Part shown: positions 26,517 through 36,031 of the stretch, piece by piece
How positions within the stretch are numbered: position 1 is the first letter of the stretch
Layout of the letters: every line of letters starts with the position of its first letter
Program-made: the position numbers and the translations under genes
Origin: G963662605 sp963662605
GTDB taxonomy: Bacteria > Bacteroidota > Ignavibacteria > Ignavibacteriales > Ignavibacteriaceae
Assembly (NCBI GenBank): GCA_963662605.1
Contig: OY759785.1
Span: 1,488,001 to 1,552,000 of the forward strand
Direction: 5' to 3'
Length of the DNA: 64,000 nucleotides
The notes under the pieces: generated by a model
What the model was told of the DNA's origin: nothing
The model's input: only the letters and a program-made list of their open reading frames with translations
Database searches by the model: none

Positions 26517-28784
26517 ATGACTACTTCCGGCAATAATCAGCAGCCCTCCTTGCATGCTAACGGAGCAAAACCCAGCCGCAGCTTGTTCTCAAATATCCTT
26601 GGTGATTTTTTTGGAGGTACGGCAGCAATGCTTGTCGCATTGCCGTCAGCTATTGCTTTCGGCCTTATCATTTATGCCCCGTTGGGGGTAGAATTTTCCA
26701 GCCGGGCAGCGATTGGAGGCATTGTCGGCACAGTTGCTTTAGGACTATTTGCCTCGATTTTCGGCGGCACAAAAAATCTTGTATCCGCACCATGTGCACC
26801 CGCGGCAGCAGTGTTGTCGGTATTTGTAGCCGACCTTGTTCATAGTGGCAGTATCCCACCTGAGGCAGTCGTTGTTTATATTGCTCTGGTTTCTTTCCTC
26901 GCTGGTATTGTTCAATTAGTCGCGGGAAATTTGGGCGGTGGTAAGTTTATCAAATACATTCCATATCCGGTTGTTGCCGGGTATTTGAGCGCGGTTGGCA
27001 TTCTTATCATCATTGGCCAGCTGCCGAAATTTTTTGGAATTCCGAAAGGAATAGATTTTTGGTCAGGATTAATGAATGCCGGATTATGGAAGTGGGAGAG
27101 TATTTTTGTCGGGCTGTGTACTGTCGGCGGTATGCTTATTGCCCCCAAACTTGTAAAAATTGTTCCCGCATCTATACTCGCGTTAATTGTCGGTGTCCTC
27201 GCATACTTCGGTGCGGGTCTGCTTGACCCGGCATTGCTGACATTAAACAATAATCATTTCGTTATCGGACAAATAGCAGTTTCAATGTCCAATCTATATG
27301 ATGCTTTCATTAAACAGTGGTCGTCTCTCGGTCTAATCAGTCCGGGCATAATCGGTCAGCTTATCGCACCTGTATTTACACTGGCTATTTTACTTTCAAT
27401 TGATACTTTAAAAACATGTGTGGTACTCGATGCAATTACCCAAAGCCGTCACAACTCAAATCGAGAATTGATCGGACAAGGTATCGGCAACATGGTGTCG
27501 GCTTCACTTTGTGGTATCCCCGGTGCGGGCACAATGGGCGCAACTATAGTAAACATTAACAGCGGTGCGCAGACAAAAATGTCGGGAATGGTGGTCGGAT
27601 TGACTGCATTATTAGTATTGTTGTTGTTTGGTAATTTCATCGCATGGATTCCGGTAGCGGCCCTGGCAGGTATTTTGATTGTTGTCGGATTTCGCATGGT
27701 TGATAAAAAAAGTTTCGCATTGCTCAAACATCGCTCAACCAGATTTGACTTCGTTGTTATTCTTGCCGTTATTATTACGGCTGTCAGCACGGATTTACTC
27801 ATCGCTTCCGGTGTCGGAATTATTTTCGCCATCATATTATTTTTACGTGAGCAGATGCGTTCGTCCGTTATCCGTAAAAAGTTTCGCGGTAATGAAATAT
27901 TTTCTAAAAAAGTCCGGCCGACATATGAAGTTGCCATTCTTGAAAAACACGGAGATGAAAGCATTGTATTGCAGTTGCAGGGTCAATTATTTTTCGGAAC
28001 TACGGATCAGTTGTTGAATGAAATTGAACCGTATTTATTGAAATGTAAATATATACTGCTTGATATGCGCCGGGTTCAATCGGTTGACTATACGGCAGCT
28101 CACATGCTGGAACTAATACATTCGCGTCTGCAAAAAAACAACGGGAATCTGATTTTCGCTTCTGTTCCTTTGAGCCTTCCCACTGGTCAAAACGTCCGCA
28201 AGTACCTGAAAAATCTTGGCGTAGTTGAAGCGGAGGATTTGAAATTCTTTGATGACATTGATTCTGCCGTCGAATGGATTGAAGAGCAAATCCTGCGCGC
28301 TGAGAATGCTGAAAAGCATAGAGCTGAAAGAGTGCTTGATCTTTCAGAGATAGAACTATTCAGCGGTTTTTCGCAGGAAGCGCTAACTAAAATTGCAGGC
28401 TGCATGACCGAGAAAAATTATAATGCAGGTGATAAAATATTCGGAATTGATGTGGCTGAGGAATTTCCCGATGAGATGTTCTTTATTAAAAAGGGAACCG
28501 TTAAAATAATGCTTCCTCTTCATGGAGGTACTTCATATCATATTGTCTCATTCACCCGCGGCGGATTTTTTGGGGATATGGCATTTCTTGATAAAGGAAA
28601 GCGATCGGCAAATGCCGTGGCTGCGGACGATGTCATTCTATACATATTATCTCGTAAACAGTTTGATAGAATAACAGAACAGAATCCGGAAATAGCCGGA
28701 AAGTTCTTCGAGCAGATGGCCTTGGTTATATCACATCGTCTGCGTCAGAACAATATCGAACTTAAAGCACTACAGGAGAATTGA
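26517..28784 (+). CDS. SulP anion transporter fused to STAS and cyclic-nucleotide-binding domains
   Basis: A 755-residue protein started at ATG 26517 (ACAGGAAAA upstream); a TTG 54 bp earlier would add a meaningless leader. Residues ~20-430 are the SulP transmembrane core (FFGGTAAMLVALPSAIAFGL, LVSAPCAPAAAVLSVF). A STAS domain follows (~455-560, LQLQGQLFFGTTDQL, ILLDMRRVQSVDYTA), then a cyclic-nucleotide/Crp-type sensor domain (~610-745, FSGFSQEALTKIAGCM, GGFFGDMAFLDKGKRSANAVA). It imports an anion such as sulfate or bicarbonate and is probably gated through the cytoplasmic tail. It is convergent with the next gene, with a 9-bp gap and no terminator. Confidence 0.88.
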   Translation: MTTSGNNQQPSLHANGAKPSRSLFSNILGDFFGGTAAMLVALPSAIAFGLIIYAPLGVEFSSRAAIGGIVGTVALGLFASIFGGTKNLVSAPCAPAAAVLSVFVADLVHSGSIPPEAVVVYIALVSFLAGIVQLVAGNLGGGKFIKYIPYPVVAGYLSAVGILIIIGQLPKFFGIPKGIDFWSGLMNAGLWKWESIFVGLCTVGGMLIAPKLVKIVPASILALIVGVLAYFGAGLLDPALLTLNNNHFVIGQIAVSMSNLYDAFIKQWSSLGLISPGIIGQLIAPVFTLAILLSIDTLKTCVVLDAITQSRHNSNRELIGQGIGNMVSASLCGIPGAGTMGATIVNINSGAQTKMSGMVVGLTALLVLLLFGNFIAWIPVAALAGILIVVGFRMVDKKSFALLKHRSTRFDFVVILAVIITAVSTDLLIASGVGIIFAIILFLREQMRSSVIRKKFRGNEIFSKKVRPTYEVAILEKHGDESIVLQLQGQLFFGTTDQLLNEIEPYLLKCKYILLDMRRVQSVDYTAAHMLELIHSRLQKNNGNLIFASVPLSLPTGQNVRKYLKNLGVVEAEDLKFFDDIDSAVEWIEEQILRAENAEKHRAERVLDLSEIELFSGFSQEALTKIAGCMTEKNYNAGDKIFGIDVAEEFPDEMFFIKKGTVKIMLPLHGGTSYHIVSFTRGGFFGDMAFLDKGKRSANAVAADDVILYILSRKQFDRITEQNPEIAGKFFEQMALVISHRLRQNNIELKALQEN

Positions 28785-28793
28785 TGCAGCTAT

Positions 28794-30281
28794 TTAGAGT
28801 TCTTCGGTTCTCTTAACAGGCATCGGTATCGGTTCACTTCTTGACGGCATAACCGGATAATCTGGAAGCCCGATGTTTTGCACGAGATCCGAAATGCGTA
28901 TTTCCGTATGCTCGATAAACGATTTATTAGCCGCTATTCCTGTAAGGCAAGAGTACGCTCCGGCACGTTGATCAGCTTTCCGCAGATACTTATCCGATTT
29001 TTTATCTTTGGCAAAAATATCTTCAAGCATAACTCTGTCGCCACCCGCATGTGAACCTGTGCCTTGCCAGATATCTACTTCATAACCTGGCTTACGGAGA
29101 GGGAAGATGCGGATGTAAGTGCCGTCGCCTTTGAAAGCATTTTTTACCTCACCCTTTTCATCGGTCGTTAATTTCTCTTCCATTTTATGCTCAATCCGGC
29201 CTTTTGTCCCGTTGAAGATTACATAATAACCTTCCCATGAATTAAACGCGTTTAGTGAATAACTCATTGTAGCATTGTTTGAGTATTTAACAAGCACATT
29301 CATTGTGTCTTCAATATCTATTTCGGGTCTGAAGACGCACTGGTCGCGATAATAATGATCGTATTGTTCGTTATCGAGATAATGAATTTTGAAATACGGG
29401 TTTTTGCTCAAATCCAGTTCGAACGCGCATTTGTCTTTTTCCGGACAAGTATGGCAGCGCTCATGCGGGCCTTGTAAACCAAAGCGTTTTATTGTTTCCG
29501 GAGTGTAAAACTCTCTTTTACCCATTGCCTGAACTGCAACAGGTACGGCGGATAACCACCAATTTACCAAATCGAAATGGTGCGTCGCCTTGTGAACCAT
29601 AAGTCCGCCGGACGACTCTTTATGGCTGTGCCAGCGCCGGAAATAGTCTGCACCATGAAACGTATCAAGCATCCAGTGAAAGTCAACCGACAGAATGTCC
29701 CCTATAACGCCGCTTTGCAGCAAGTCTTTAACCTGTGAACGGACAGGGGAGTAGCGGTAATTAAAAGTTACGGTGACTTTTTTACCGGATTTTTTTTGCG
29801 CATCTATAATACTCTGACATTTCTTCGCGTCAGTTGTCATAGGTTTTTCGGTGATAACGTCATAACCAAGTTCCAGCGCACGCACAATATATTTATTGTG
29901 GAATCCGTCAACGGTGGTAACAATTACAACATCCGGTTTCGTTTCACTCAGCATTTTTTCAAAGTCGTCGGCAAGGTAAATCGGAACAATTTTCCCCGTA
30001 GCTTCTTTTGCTTCAGCCTGCGCGACTTTCAGCCTGCCTTCGTTCGTATCACAAAGGCCGACCATCTCGCATATATCTGAGTATGTTTTATAAATAGCGT
30101 TTTGATAAAGATGGGCACGGTGTCCGGTACCAACCTGTGCGTATTTTGTTTTACCGGACATACCGGTTATAGTATTTGCAATGCTATTTGAGGAAAGCAG
30201 TACTCCCGCACCCGCAACTGCGGAAAGTTTTAAAAAGTCTCTTCTTGAATAACTGTTAACGAATTTTTTTCCGGATTCCAT
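28794..30281 (-). CDS. Tat-exported Gfo/Idh/MocA family oxidoreductase
   Basis: 495 residues. The N-terminus has a twin-arginine signal (SRRDFLKLSAVAGAGVLL). The Rossmann start is YAQVGTGHRAHLY, with the family lysine in EKPMTTD (K146) and the catalytic-face MVHKATHHFDLVNWW. A four-cysteine insertion (CHTCPEKDKC and flanks, near 280) may bind metal. Such Tat-exported members carry tightly bound NAD(P) and act on periplasmic sugars or glycosides. It is the second gene of an operon with the 30308-31315 oxidoreductase: a 26-bp gap containing an AAGGAG site. Placement beside pectin genes suggests a uronate-derived substrate, by inference. Confidence 0.85.
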   Translation of the reverse strand: MESGKKFVNSYSRRDFLKLSAVAGAGVLLSSNSIANTITGMSGKTKYAQVGTGHRAHLYQNAIYKTYSDICEMVGLCDTNEGRLKVAQAEAKEATGKIVPIYLADDFEKMLSETKPDVVIVTTVDGFHNKYIVRALELGYDVITEKPMTTDAKKCQSIIDAQKKSGKKVTVTFNYRYSPVRSQVKDLLQSGVIGDILSVDFHWMLDTFHGADYFRRWHSHKESSGGLMVHKATHHFDLVNWWLSAVPVAVQAMGKREFYTPETIKRFGLQGPHERCHTCPEKDKCAFELDLSKNPYFKIHYLDNEQYDHYYRDQCVFRPEIDIEDTMNVLVKYSNNATMSYSLNAFNSWEGYYVIFNGTKGRIEHKMEEKLTTDEKGEVKNAFKGDGTYIRIFPLRKPGYEVDIWQGTGSHAGGDRVMLEDIFAKDKKSDKYLRKADQRAGAYSCLTGIAANKSFIEHTEIRISDLVQNIGLPDYPVMPSRSEPIPMPVKRTEEL

Positions 30282-30307
30282 TGTAACTCCTTGAAAAAGT
30301 AACTTGT

Positions 30308-31315
30308 TTATTCTACGTTAGTTTTATAAATGTCCAATATAATTTCAGTCGCCAACCTTGCATTCTCACCATTGATCATCGGTTCTCTGTTCTCATGAAC
30401 CGCCTGAACAAAATCACTGATAATCATTTCGTGATTGGTCGTGTCGTTTACGAGTGCGGTCGCAGCACCGGTATGTTTGTTGGTATGTTCTCTTGGTGCC
30501 GGATTATCCATCCCGTCAATCGCCCAAAAGGTAATTACATCGTTTTCCAGAATCACCGTTCCTTTATCCGAATGTATTTCCAGTTTGGCAGGGAATCCCG
30601 GTTTTGTTGCGGTAGATGTTGTAATTGTGCCGGTCATTGATTTATGGAAACAGAGTGCAGTCCCATGATCTTCGCTTTCAATTTTTTGTATGTATGTATG
30701 CAAAGAACTGATGATTTTATTGGGCTTACCAAACAGCCAGCCATAAAGGTCAATGTAGTGTGAAGCTTGCTGCATGAACGGCCCGCCGCCGTCAATGGAT
30801 TTTGTACCGCGATACGACGAACTCCTGTAATAATTCTCATCACGATAATATTTAACCGATAGATCAACGGCAAATATTCTTCCGAGAGCATTATCACTGA
30901 TTAATTTCTTCAAAAGCGGATTATCACCGCTGAGACGCCTCTGATATGCGACGCCGAGTTTTACACCTGCTTTACGGCAGGCTGTAATCATTGTATCACA
31001 GTTCGCCAGATTAATATCCAACGGTTTCTCAACAAAGACATGTTTTCCTAATTCTGCCGCCTCAACTGCTCCAACGTGATGAAAACTGTTTGGCGTACAA
31101 AGGATTACAACATCATAAGGTACAGTAATATTTTTAATTGAATCGGCAATTGCAATAGAGGGGGCATCTTGTAATGCTGTTGGGAGTTTCCCTGAACGGG
31201 ATACGATGCCGGTAAGGTGACAGCCGGGAATATGAGATAGTGCCTGAACGTACGTGTTCGAAATATTTCCTGTTCCGACGATAACAAAGTTTAAACCCTG
31301 TGATGCCATATCCAT
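30308..31315 (-). CDS. Gfo/Idh/MocA family oxidoreductase
   Basis: 335 residues, cytoplasmic. NAD(P)-binding motif VIVGTGNISNTY at the N-terminus, the conserved EKPLD lysine (K97), and the second-domain signature GPFMQQASHYIDLYGWLFG. It belongs to the sugar/inositol/uronate dehydrogenase superfamily; the exact substrate cannot be told from sequence. It is the first gene of an operon with the Tat-exported homologue and has its own promoter candidate at 31350-31380. It is divergent from the cupin/pectate lyase genes, so both transcripts start in the same 312-bp region. Confidence 0.85.
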   Translation of the reverse strand: MDMASQGLNFVIVGTGNISNTYVQALSHIPGCHLTGIVSRSGKLPTALQDAPSIAIADSIKNITVPYDVVILCTPNSFHHVGAVEAAELGKHVFVEKPLDINLANCDTMITACRKAGVKLGVAYQRRLSGDNPLLKKLISDNALGRIFAVDLSVKYYRDENYYRSSSYRGTKSIDGGGPFMQQASHYIDLYGWLFGKPNKIISSLHTYIQKIESEDHGTALCFHKSMTGTITTSTATKPGFPAKLEIHSDKGTVILENDVITFWAIDGMDNPAPREHTNKHTGAATALVNDTTNHEMIISDFVQAVHENREPMINGENARLATEIILDIYKTNVE

Positions 31316-31349
31316 CCGTTCTTATGAGGAGTTGAATAATTTCTACTGA

Positions 31350-31380
31350 CAAATATACAAAGCAAAAGCTAATAAGTTAA
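31350..31380 (-). promoter_or_regulatory. Promoter candidate for the Gfo/Idh/MocA operon
   Basis: On the minus strand TTAACT, a 17-nt spacer and TATATTTG, an exact TAnnTTTG -7 box of Bacteroidota. It lies 35 bp before the start codon. Confidence 0.5.
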
Positions 31381-31543
31381 GAGTCAGTTGCATATGGACG
31401 TATGGCGTATCAGAATTTTAATGCAAAACAATCAGTCAGGTTTTCCCTTCCTAACCTATGAGTTAAAAATTTGTTGTAAAAGTTGTTGGTAAAGTGAATT
31501 CACCCCGTTGGTTACACATTTTTTAAGTAAACAACGAATAATT

Positions 31544-31564
31544 TTGCATCAAACTATAATGCAA
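31544..31564. promoter_or_regulatory. Candidate operator in the pectin divergent promoter region
   Basis: Inverted repeat TTGCAT-N9-ATGCAA, 64 bp before the cupin start codon, in the 312-bp region shared by two divergent sugar-metabolism units. It has the size of a dimeric repressor site. No regulator gene is adjacent. Confidence 0.3.
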
Positions 31565-31627
31565 TTTGTTATTATTATAAATTCCAGATAATTTAGTCAA
31601 ACTAATATAATTTATGTCAGGCTCAAT

Positions 31628-32071
31628 ATGAAATACGTTTGTAACGCAGTCGCCTTGGTGCTGCTGCTGATAACCACGGTCAACGCACAGACTACTAATA
31701 GCGATTCGGTTAAAACAGATGCAACTAAATATACCATTGATAATTGTGTCAATTCGTTTGATTCGACCAAAGTGGAAAAGACGAAAGCCGGGTATCAATA
31801 TTGGTTTGCCGATAAGAACTTTATTGACGGGCGGACTCTTAAGCTCAGCGTTGTAAAGCCTAAAGACGCCACTCATCCACCCCATATCCATGCGGAAGAC
31901 GAATTCTTTTTTATCCTTGAAGGAACCGCCGAATTCTATCTTGCCGGAAAGACGAAAGTCGTTGGCCCGTATACAAGTCTATACTGCCCGTCAAACGTTG
32001 AGCACGGTATAAAAAATGCAGGCGATACGGTTTTAAAATATCTGGTGATAAAGAAATATATTACAAAATAA
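31628..32071 (+). CDS. Secreted single-domain cupin protein
   Basis: 147 residues with a signal peptide ending TVNAQ. The cupin motif 1 is HPPHIHAEDEFFFILEGTAEF (histidines plus Glu as metal ligands) and motif 2 is CPSNVEHGIKN. It ends ...KYLVIKKYITK without a sorting domain, so it is probably periplasmic. It lies 35 bp before PL10 pectate lyase. Small cupins such as KdgF convert unsaturated uronates, and such a role would fit, but it is an inference from context. It could equally be a sensor or isomerase. Confidence 0.75.
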   Translation: MKYVCNAVALVLLLITTVNAQTTNSDSVKTDATKYTIDNCVNSFDSTKVEKTKAGYQYWFADKNFIDGRTLKLSVVKPKDATHPPHIHAEDEFFFILEGTAEFYLAGKTKVVGPYTSLYCPSNVEHGIKNAGDTVLKYLVIKKYITK

Positions 32072-32106
32072 TCTGGTTGTTCACATTTCCCATTATAAGG
32101 TACATC

Positions 32107-33297
32107 ATGAATGCACAGCATCGTTTTTTGGTAAGGGGAGTTGTCATTTGTCTTATTGTTTTTGTCTTTCAACCCGGGATGTATTCTCAAAAACAGGAGA
32201 AGAGTAGGCAATCCGATGGCATCAGTCTGGATAACTTTTTCGACAGTGCACATCATTGGTATGATATTGACGAAGACACAAAAGTGATTAACCCGCTGCC
32301 CAAAAAACCAAAATGGGAGCCCAATGAAATAGACAAGATAGCTGACAATATACTGCTCTTTCAGAAATCTAATGGTGGCTGGCCGAAAAATTATGATGTG
32401 CAGGCAGTTTTACTTAAGGAGCAGATTGACAGTGTGCTCGCCGCTAAAAATATTTTAAACACGACATTTGATAACGGTACAACTCACAGCCAAATTGAAT
32501 ATCTTGCAAAGGCCTACAATATTCTGAAAGTTGAAAAGTATAAAGATGCATGTCTGCGCGGTTTGGACTTTGCACTATCAGCCCAATATCCGAACGGCGG
32601 ATTCCCGCAATTCTACCCGGATACAAGTGGTTACCGCAAGTATATTACCTTCAATGACGGTGCGATGATTGGTGTTATGAAAATATTCCAAAAGATTGTA
32701 CGGAATAATAAATTGTACGCATTTGTTGATGCGGCAAGAAGAGAAAAAATTAAAGCCGCATACGAAAAGGGAATTGATTGCATTCTAAAATGTCAGATTA
32801 AAGAGAATGGAAGGCTGCTCTCCTGGTGCCAGCAGCATGATAATGTAGACTTCCGGCCGCAGAACGCGCGCAAGTTTGAACCCGCTTCCATATGTAATGG
32901 CGAAAGTGTAGAGATTGTTCATTTCTTGATGAAAATCGAGAAACCTAATCAGGATGTTATTAATGCTATTAAAGGCGCTGTGGCATGGTTTCGTGAATCT
33001 GCTCTTCATGGCATAAAACCGATGTTGGTTGATTCACCATATGCACATTACATGTATCATAGTACAACAAAAGACCGCGTAGTGGTTAAAGACCCTACGG
33101 CTCCCGATGTTTGGACACGTATGTATGAACTCGGCACGCACCGTCCGATCTTTTGTAACCGGGATGAAAAGATTGTGTATTCTCTTGCCGAGGTTGAAAG
33201 AGAACGTCGTACCGGATATCAATGGTATGTTTATGCGCCGCAGGAAGTATTGAAAAATTATCCGACATGGTTGAAGAAAAACGGATTAACCGAATAA
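32107..33297 (+). CDS. pelA: Pectate lyase, polysaccharide lyase family 10
   Basis: 396 residues from ATG 32107 (AAGG site upstream), with a signal peptide ending GMYSQ. Family PL10 landmarks: FQKSNGGWPKNYD, TTFDNGTTHSQIEYLA, YPNGGFPQFYPDTSGY, ITFNDGAMIGVM and near the end DVWTRMYELGTHRPIF with the conserved Arg. Full length for a single-domain PL10. It cleaves polygalacturonate by beta-elimination to unsaturated oligogalacturonides in the periplasm or outside. No T9SS tail is present, so export is by Sec. It is co-transcribed with the secreted cupin. Confidence 0.92.
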   Translation: MNAQHRFLVRGVVICLIVFVFQPGMYSQKQEKSRQSDGISLDNFFDSAHHWYDIDEDTKVINPLPKKPKWEPNEIDKIADNILLFQKSNGGWPKNYDVQAVLLKEQIDSVLAAKNILNTTFDNGTTHSQIEYLAKAYNILKVEKYKDACLRGLDFALSAQYPNGGFPQFYPDTSGYRKYITFNDGAMIGVMKIFQKIVRNNKLYAFVDAARREKIKAAYEKGIDCILKCQIKENGRLLSWCQQHDNVDFRPQNARKFEPASICNGESVEIVHFLMKIEKPNQDVINAIKGAVAWFRESALHGIKPMLVDSPYAHYMYHSTTKDRVVVKDPTAPDVWTRMYELGTHRPIFCNRDEKIVYSLAEVERERRTGYQWYVYAPQEVLKNYPTWLKKNGLTE

Positions 33298-33353
33298 TGA
33301 TTAATTGAAATGTACTGTTAATTTCTTGGATTATTATATTTAGTCGAAGTTAA

Positions 33354-33627
33354 CATGTCGTGCCTACGGCACTCAATTAGTTTTGGAATTCGAAAGCTAT
33401 AAACATGTTGCACCTAAGGTGCTTATGAAGTGATACAAAGAATGTTGTTGCCCGCACTGGGATATACAGATTAATTGAAACTTACTCATGTGTCGGACTG
33501 AATATTCCGTGCTTTACTACTCTGAGCCTACTTTTCGAGTGGGAATATTTCTATAGTGCCAGCGGCACGATATGCTTATAGGAGATTAGTCGCTCAATTT
33601 CGTTGAGTACCGTAGGAACGGCATGTC
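33354..33627. repeat. Cluster of four REP-like short palindromes
   Basis: The 350 bp after pelA contain no gene but four related hairpins: GTGCC-TAC-GGCAC (33360-33372), GCACC-TAA-GGTGC (33410-33422), GTGCC-AGC-GGCAC (33556-33568) and a degenerate GTACC-GTA-GGAAC (33607-33619). Each is flanked by ACATGT- or ATATGC-like sequence, so the parent unit is probably a longer nested palindrome. Spacing is irregular (50, 146 and 51 bp), which excludes a CRISPR array. It may stabilise mRNA ends or be decayed mobile REP sequences. Confidence 0.6.
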
Positions 33628-33647
33628 AATTTTTTCTACTCGCTAAA

Positions 33648-34667
33648 TTAGAGAGCTAAGATGCCTTCCCAGATACTCTTTTCGACGGGTATGCCGTAAA
33701 GCAGATGGTTTGCGCGTTGAGATAGCACCCGTTCGCCCGGATACCGTATGGCGGTATCCTCAGATTCCTTTACCGAGGCATGAAAATCGTCAATGATGTT
33801 GTTGATGATAGTATGTAATGAATGTTGCTCACCAAATTTCGATAAATCGAATGCGATGAATACCTGAGATAAGCGGTGTTCATATTTAAACTTGCTGATT
33901 TCGTGCGTCGGAAGTCCACCCGACAGAATTGCAGCAAAAATATCTAACAACAACCCGAGTCCTGCTCCTTTCCAGTAACCGATAGGAAGCGTTCTCCATG
34001 TTTCCAGAATCTCTGCCGGTTCGGTAGTCAGTTCTCCTTCGGCATTGTATCCGCCGGGGAAGGGAAGCTTCTCATTTTTCAGTTTTGCAATTTCCATTTT
34101 GCCGTAGGAGAATTGCGACATTGCCATATCAAGAACGATAGCTTCATCCTTATACGGCATGGCAAATACTAATGGATTATTACCTATGCGCGAATCAGTT
34201 GCACCCCAAGCGGGCAAATTGCCGAGTGTGTTTGTCCATCCGATAAAGCCGAATCCTTTTTTTGCCGCGAGCCAGCCATATGATCCGCCGCGCATCCAAT
34301 GATTAGTGTTTGCAAGCGCAACACAGCCGATACCATTAGCAGCTGCAAGTTCCATCGCGCGATTTGTACAGATAATCGCGTTTAACGGACCGGGGCCAAG
34401 ATTACCATTCCATTGTTCAATCGCTCCCAAGTTTTTCACGAGGGACGGTTCGGCATGAACATCTATACAGCCTTCATTGATATATAAGGTGAAACGTGCA
34501 AACCTGTTAACCCCGTGGGTGATTACTCCGTCCACGCTGTTGTTGACAAAAATGCCTGCACATTGTTCCGCCTTGTCCGGGGTAAATCCGTTTTTGAGGA
34601 GAACCCTGGTGAATTCATGGTGCATATCAGCGGCTTTTACGAGTATTTGTCCGGTTTGTTCTTTCAT
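33648..34667 (-). CDS. dlgD: Ldh-family NAD(P)H reductase, 2,3-diketo-L-gulonate reductase-like
   Basis: 339 residues, close in length to E. coli DlgD/YiaK. Family motifs: DGVITHGVNRFARF with catalytic His51, ALANTNHWMRGGSYGWLAAKKG-type cofactor segment, RIGNNPLVFA, and LPIGYWKGAGLGLLLDI. These segments follow YiaK unusually closely, more than malate or lactate dehydrogenases of the same fold. It reduces a diketo acid with NAD(P)H. It follows the MFS gene by 33 bp, so import and reduction of the sugar acid may be coupled. Substrate specificity is inferred. Confidence 0.8.
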   Translation of the reverse strand: MKEQTGQILVKAADMHHEFTRVLLKNGFTPDKAEQCAGIFVNNSVDGVITHGVNRFARFTLYINEGCIDVHAEPSLVKNLGAIEQWNGNLGPGPLNAIICTNRAMELAAANGIGCVALANTNHWMRGGSYGWLAAKKGFGFIGWTNTLGNLPAWGATDSRIGNNPLVFAMPYKDEAIVLDMAMSQFSYGKMEIAKLKNEKLPFPGGYNAEGELTTEPAEILETWRTLPIGYWKGAGLGLLLDIFAAILSGGLPTHEISKFKYEHRLSQVFIAFDLSKFGEQHSLHTIINNIIDDFHASVKESEDTAIRYPGERVLSQRANHLLYGIPVEKSIWEGILAL

Positions 34668-34700
34668 ACACTGCTATTTGCTAAAATCTAAGACGAAGTA

Positions 34701-35918
34701 TCATTTTTTACGAAGCTGCGGAATAAAATAGTAAATGGCTATAGCAACTGCTAACAGAATTACTGCATGGATTCTAATTGTTGCTACCTCTCCGAAACTA
34801 TCCGCGAGTGTTCCCATGACGAGCGAACCTATTGGGAGGAAGCCCATAAATACCATGGAATAGATTCCCATAACCCTGCCGCGGAATTCATCGGCAACCG
34901 TCGTTTGCACGGTGCTATTCGCGAGGTTCAGTATTATCAGAGTGAAAAATCCCTGCCAGAAAAGGAATACGAGTGAGGGGGCAAGGTGTGCAAAGGATGA
35001 AAACAGAAACATCACAATAGGAACACAAAATGATGAAATCGTGATGAGCATACCTTTTCTTTTATACTGACTGTATGTTGCCAGTCCAAGTGCACTGAGC
35101 ACGGAGCCGATTCCACGCGCTGATTGTAAAAATCCGTTTGTTGCGGCGTTTCCGTGAAGTTTATTAACCGCCCACGCCGGAAGGATGGTGGCAAATGACT
35201 GACTGAACATGCACGTAAACATTATAAGAACAATAATGGTGAGAATCAGTTTCTGCTTTCGTATGTATCTATAGCCTTCGGCCATCTGGTTGAATGTTGA
35301 CCCTGATTTTACCGGCCGTTTGTGCGGCGGCAGTTTCATCATGCCTAATGCGACTAATACGCCGATGAATGAAATTGCGTTAATCAGAAAACACCAGCCC
35401 GGTCCCCACAAGGCGTAAGCAATACCCGCAAAAGCAGGGCCGATCGCAGTACCGGTATTGAACATCATCGCATTCAGTGCAATTGCATTGGTCAGCAGCT
35501 CGCGGTCAACCATTTCAAGGACAAACGACTGTCGTGCCGGTGCATCAAATGCGCTGACAATGCCCAGTAAAAATGCCAAGCCTATCAAATGCCATGGTTG
35601 AATAATATGGGCGAATGTAAGAATCGCCAGAATAAGTGCAAGCAGCATCTGAGCAGCCTGCGTCAACATGAGAATGGTTCTCTTCGGGTACTTATCAGCA
35701 AGCACACCGGCGTATGTTGAGAATATCCAGACGGGGACTCCCATGGCAAATCCTACATATCCCAAAAATGCCGAAGAGTGTGTTAATTGATAAACAAGGA
35801 ACCCCTGCGCGGTGATTTGCATCCAGGTTCCCAACAGCGAAATTATTTGACCGTAAAACCAGTAACGATAGTTTCTGTATTCTAACGCAGCGAATGTATT
35901 TTTAAAGCTTAACTTCAT
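34701..35918 (-). CDS. MFS transporter, MFS_3/enterobactin-exporter-like
   Basis: 405 residues with 12 predicted spans. Family marks: FRNYRYWFYGQIISLLGTWM-like start, VWIFSTYAGVLADKYPKR between spans 2 and 3, and FRGRVMGIYSMVF. The family contains exporters of siderophores and drugs as well as sugar acid carriers, so direction and substrate are open. It forms a unit with the DlgD-like reductase downstream. An uptake role for pectin-derived acids is suggested only by that neighbour. Confidence 0.8.
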   Translation of the reverse strand: MKLSFKNTFAALEYRNYRYWFYGQIISLLGTWMQITAQGFLVYQLTHSSAFLGYVGFAMGVPVWIFSTYAGVLADKYPKRTILMLTQAAQMLLALILAILTFAHIIQPWHLIGLAFLLGIVSAFDAPARQSFVLEMVDRELLTNAIALNAMMFNTGTAIGPAFAGIAYALWGPGWCFLINAISFIGVLVALGMMKLPPHKRPVKSGSTFNQMAEGYRYIRKQKLILTIIVLIMFTCMFSQSFATILPAWAVNKLHGNAATNGFLQSARGIGSVLSALGLATYSQYKRKGMLITISSFCVPIVMFLFSSFAHLAPSLVFLFWQGFFTLIILNLANSTVQTTVADEFRGRVMGIYSMVFMGFLPIGSLVMGTLADSFGEVATIRIHAVILLAVAIAIYYFIPQLRKK

Positions 35919-36031
35919 TATATAAAAATTTCTAATCTAAAGTCTAAAATAACAAATTCCAGTTTATTGGACGTTTTTTAGAATCCTTTGGTTTAATCGA
36001 ACATCATACGGTTAAAAATTATGGATTGAAA

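Noticed and set aside
33354..33627. CRISPR array
   Set aside because: Spacing is irregular, units are short palindromes rather than 25-40-nt repeats, and no cas genes are present.
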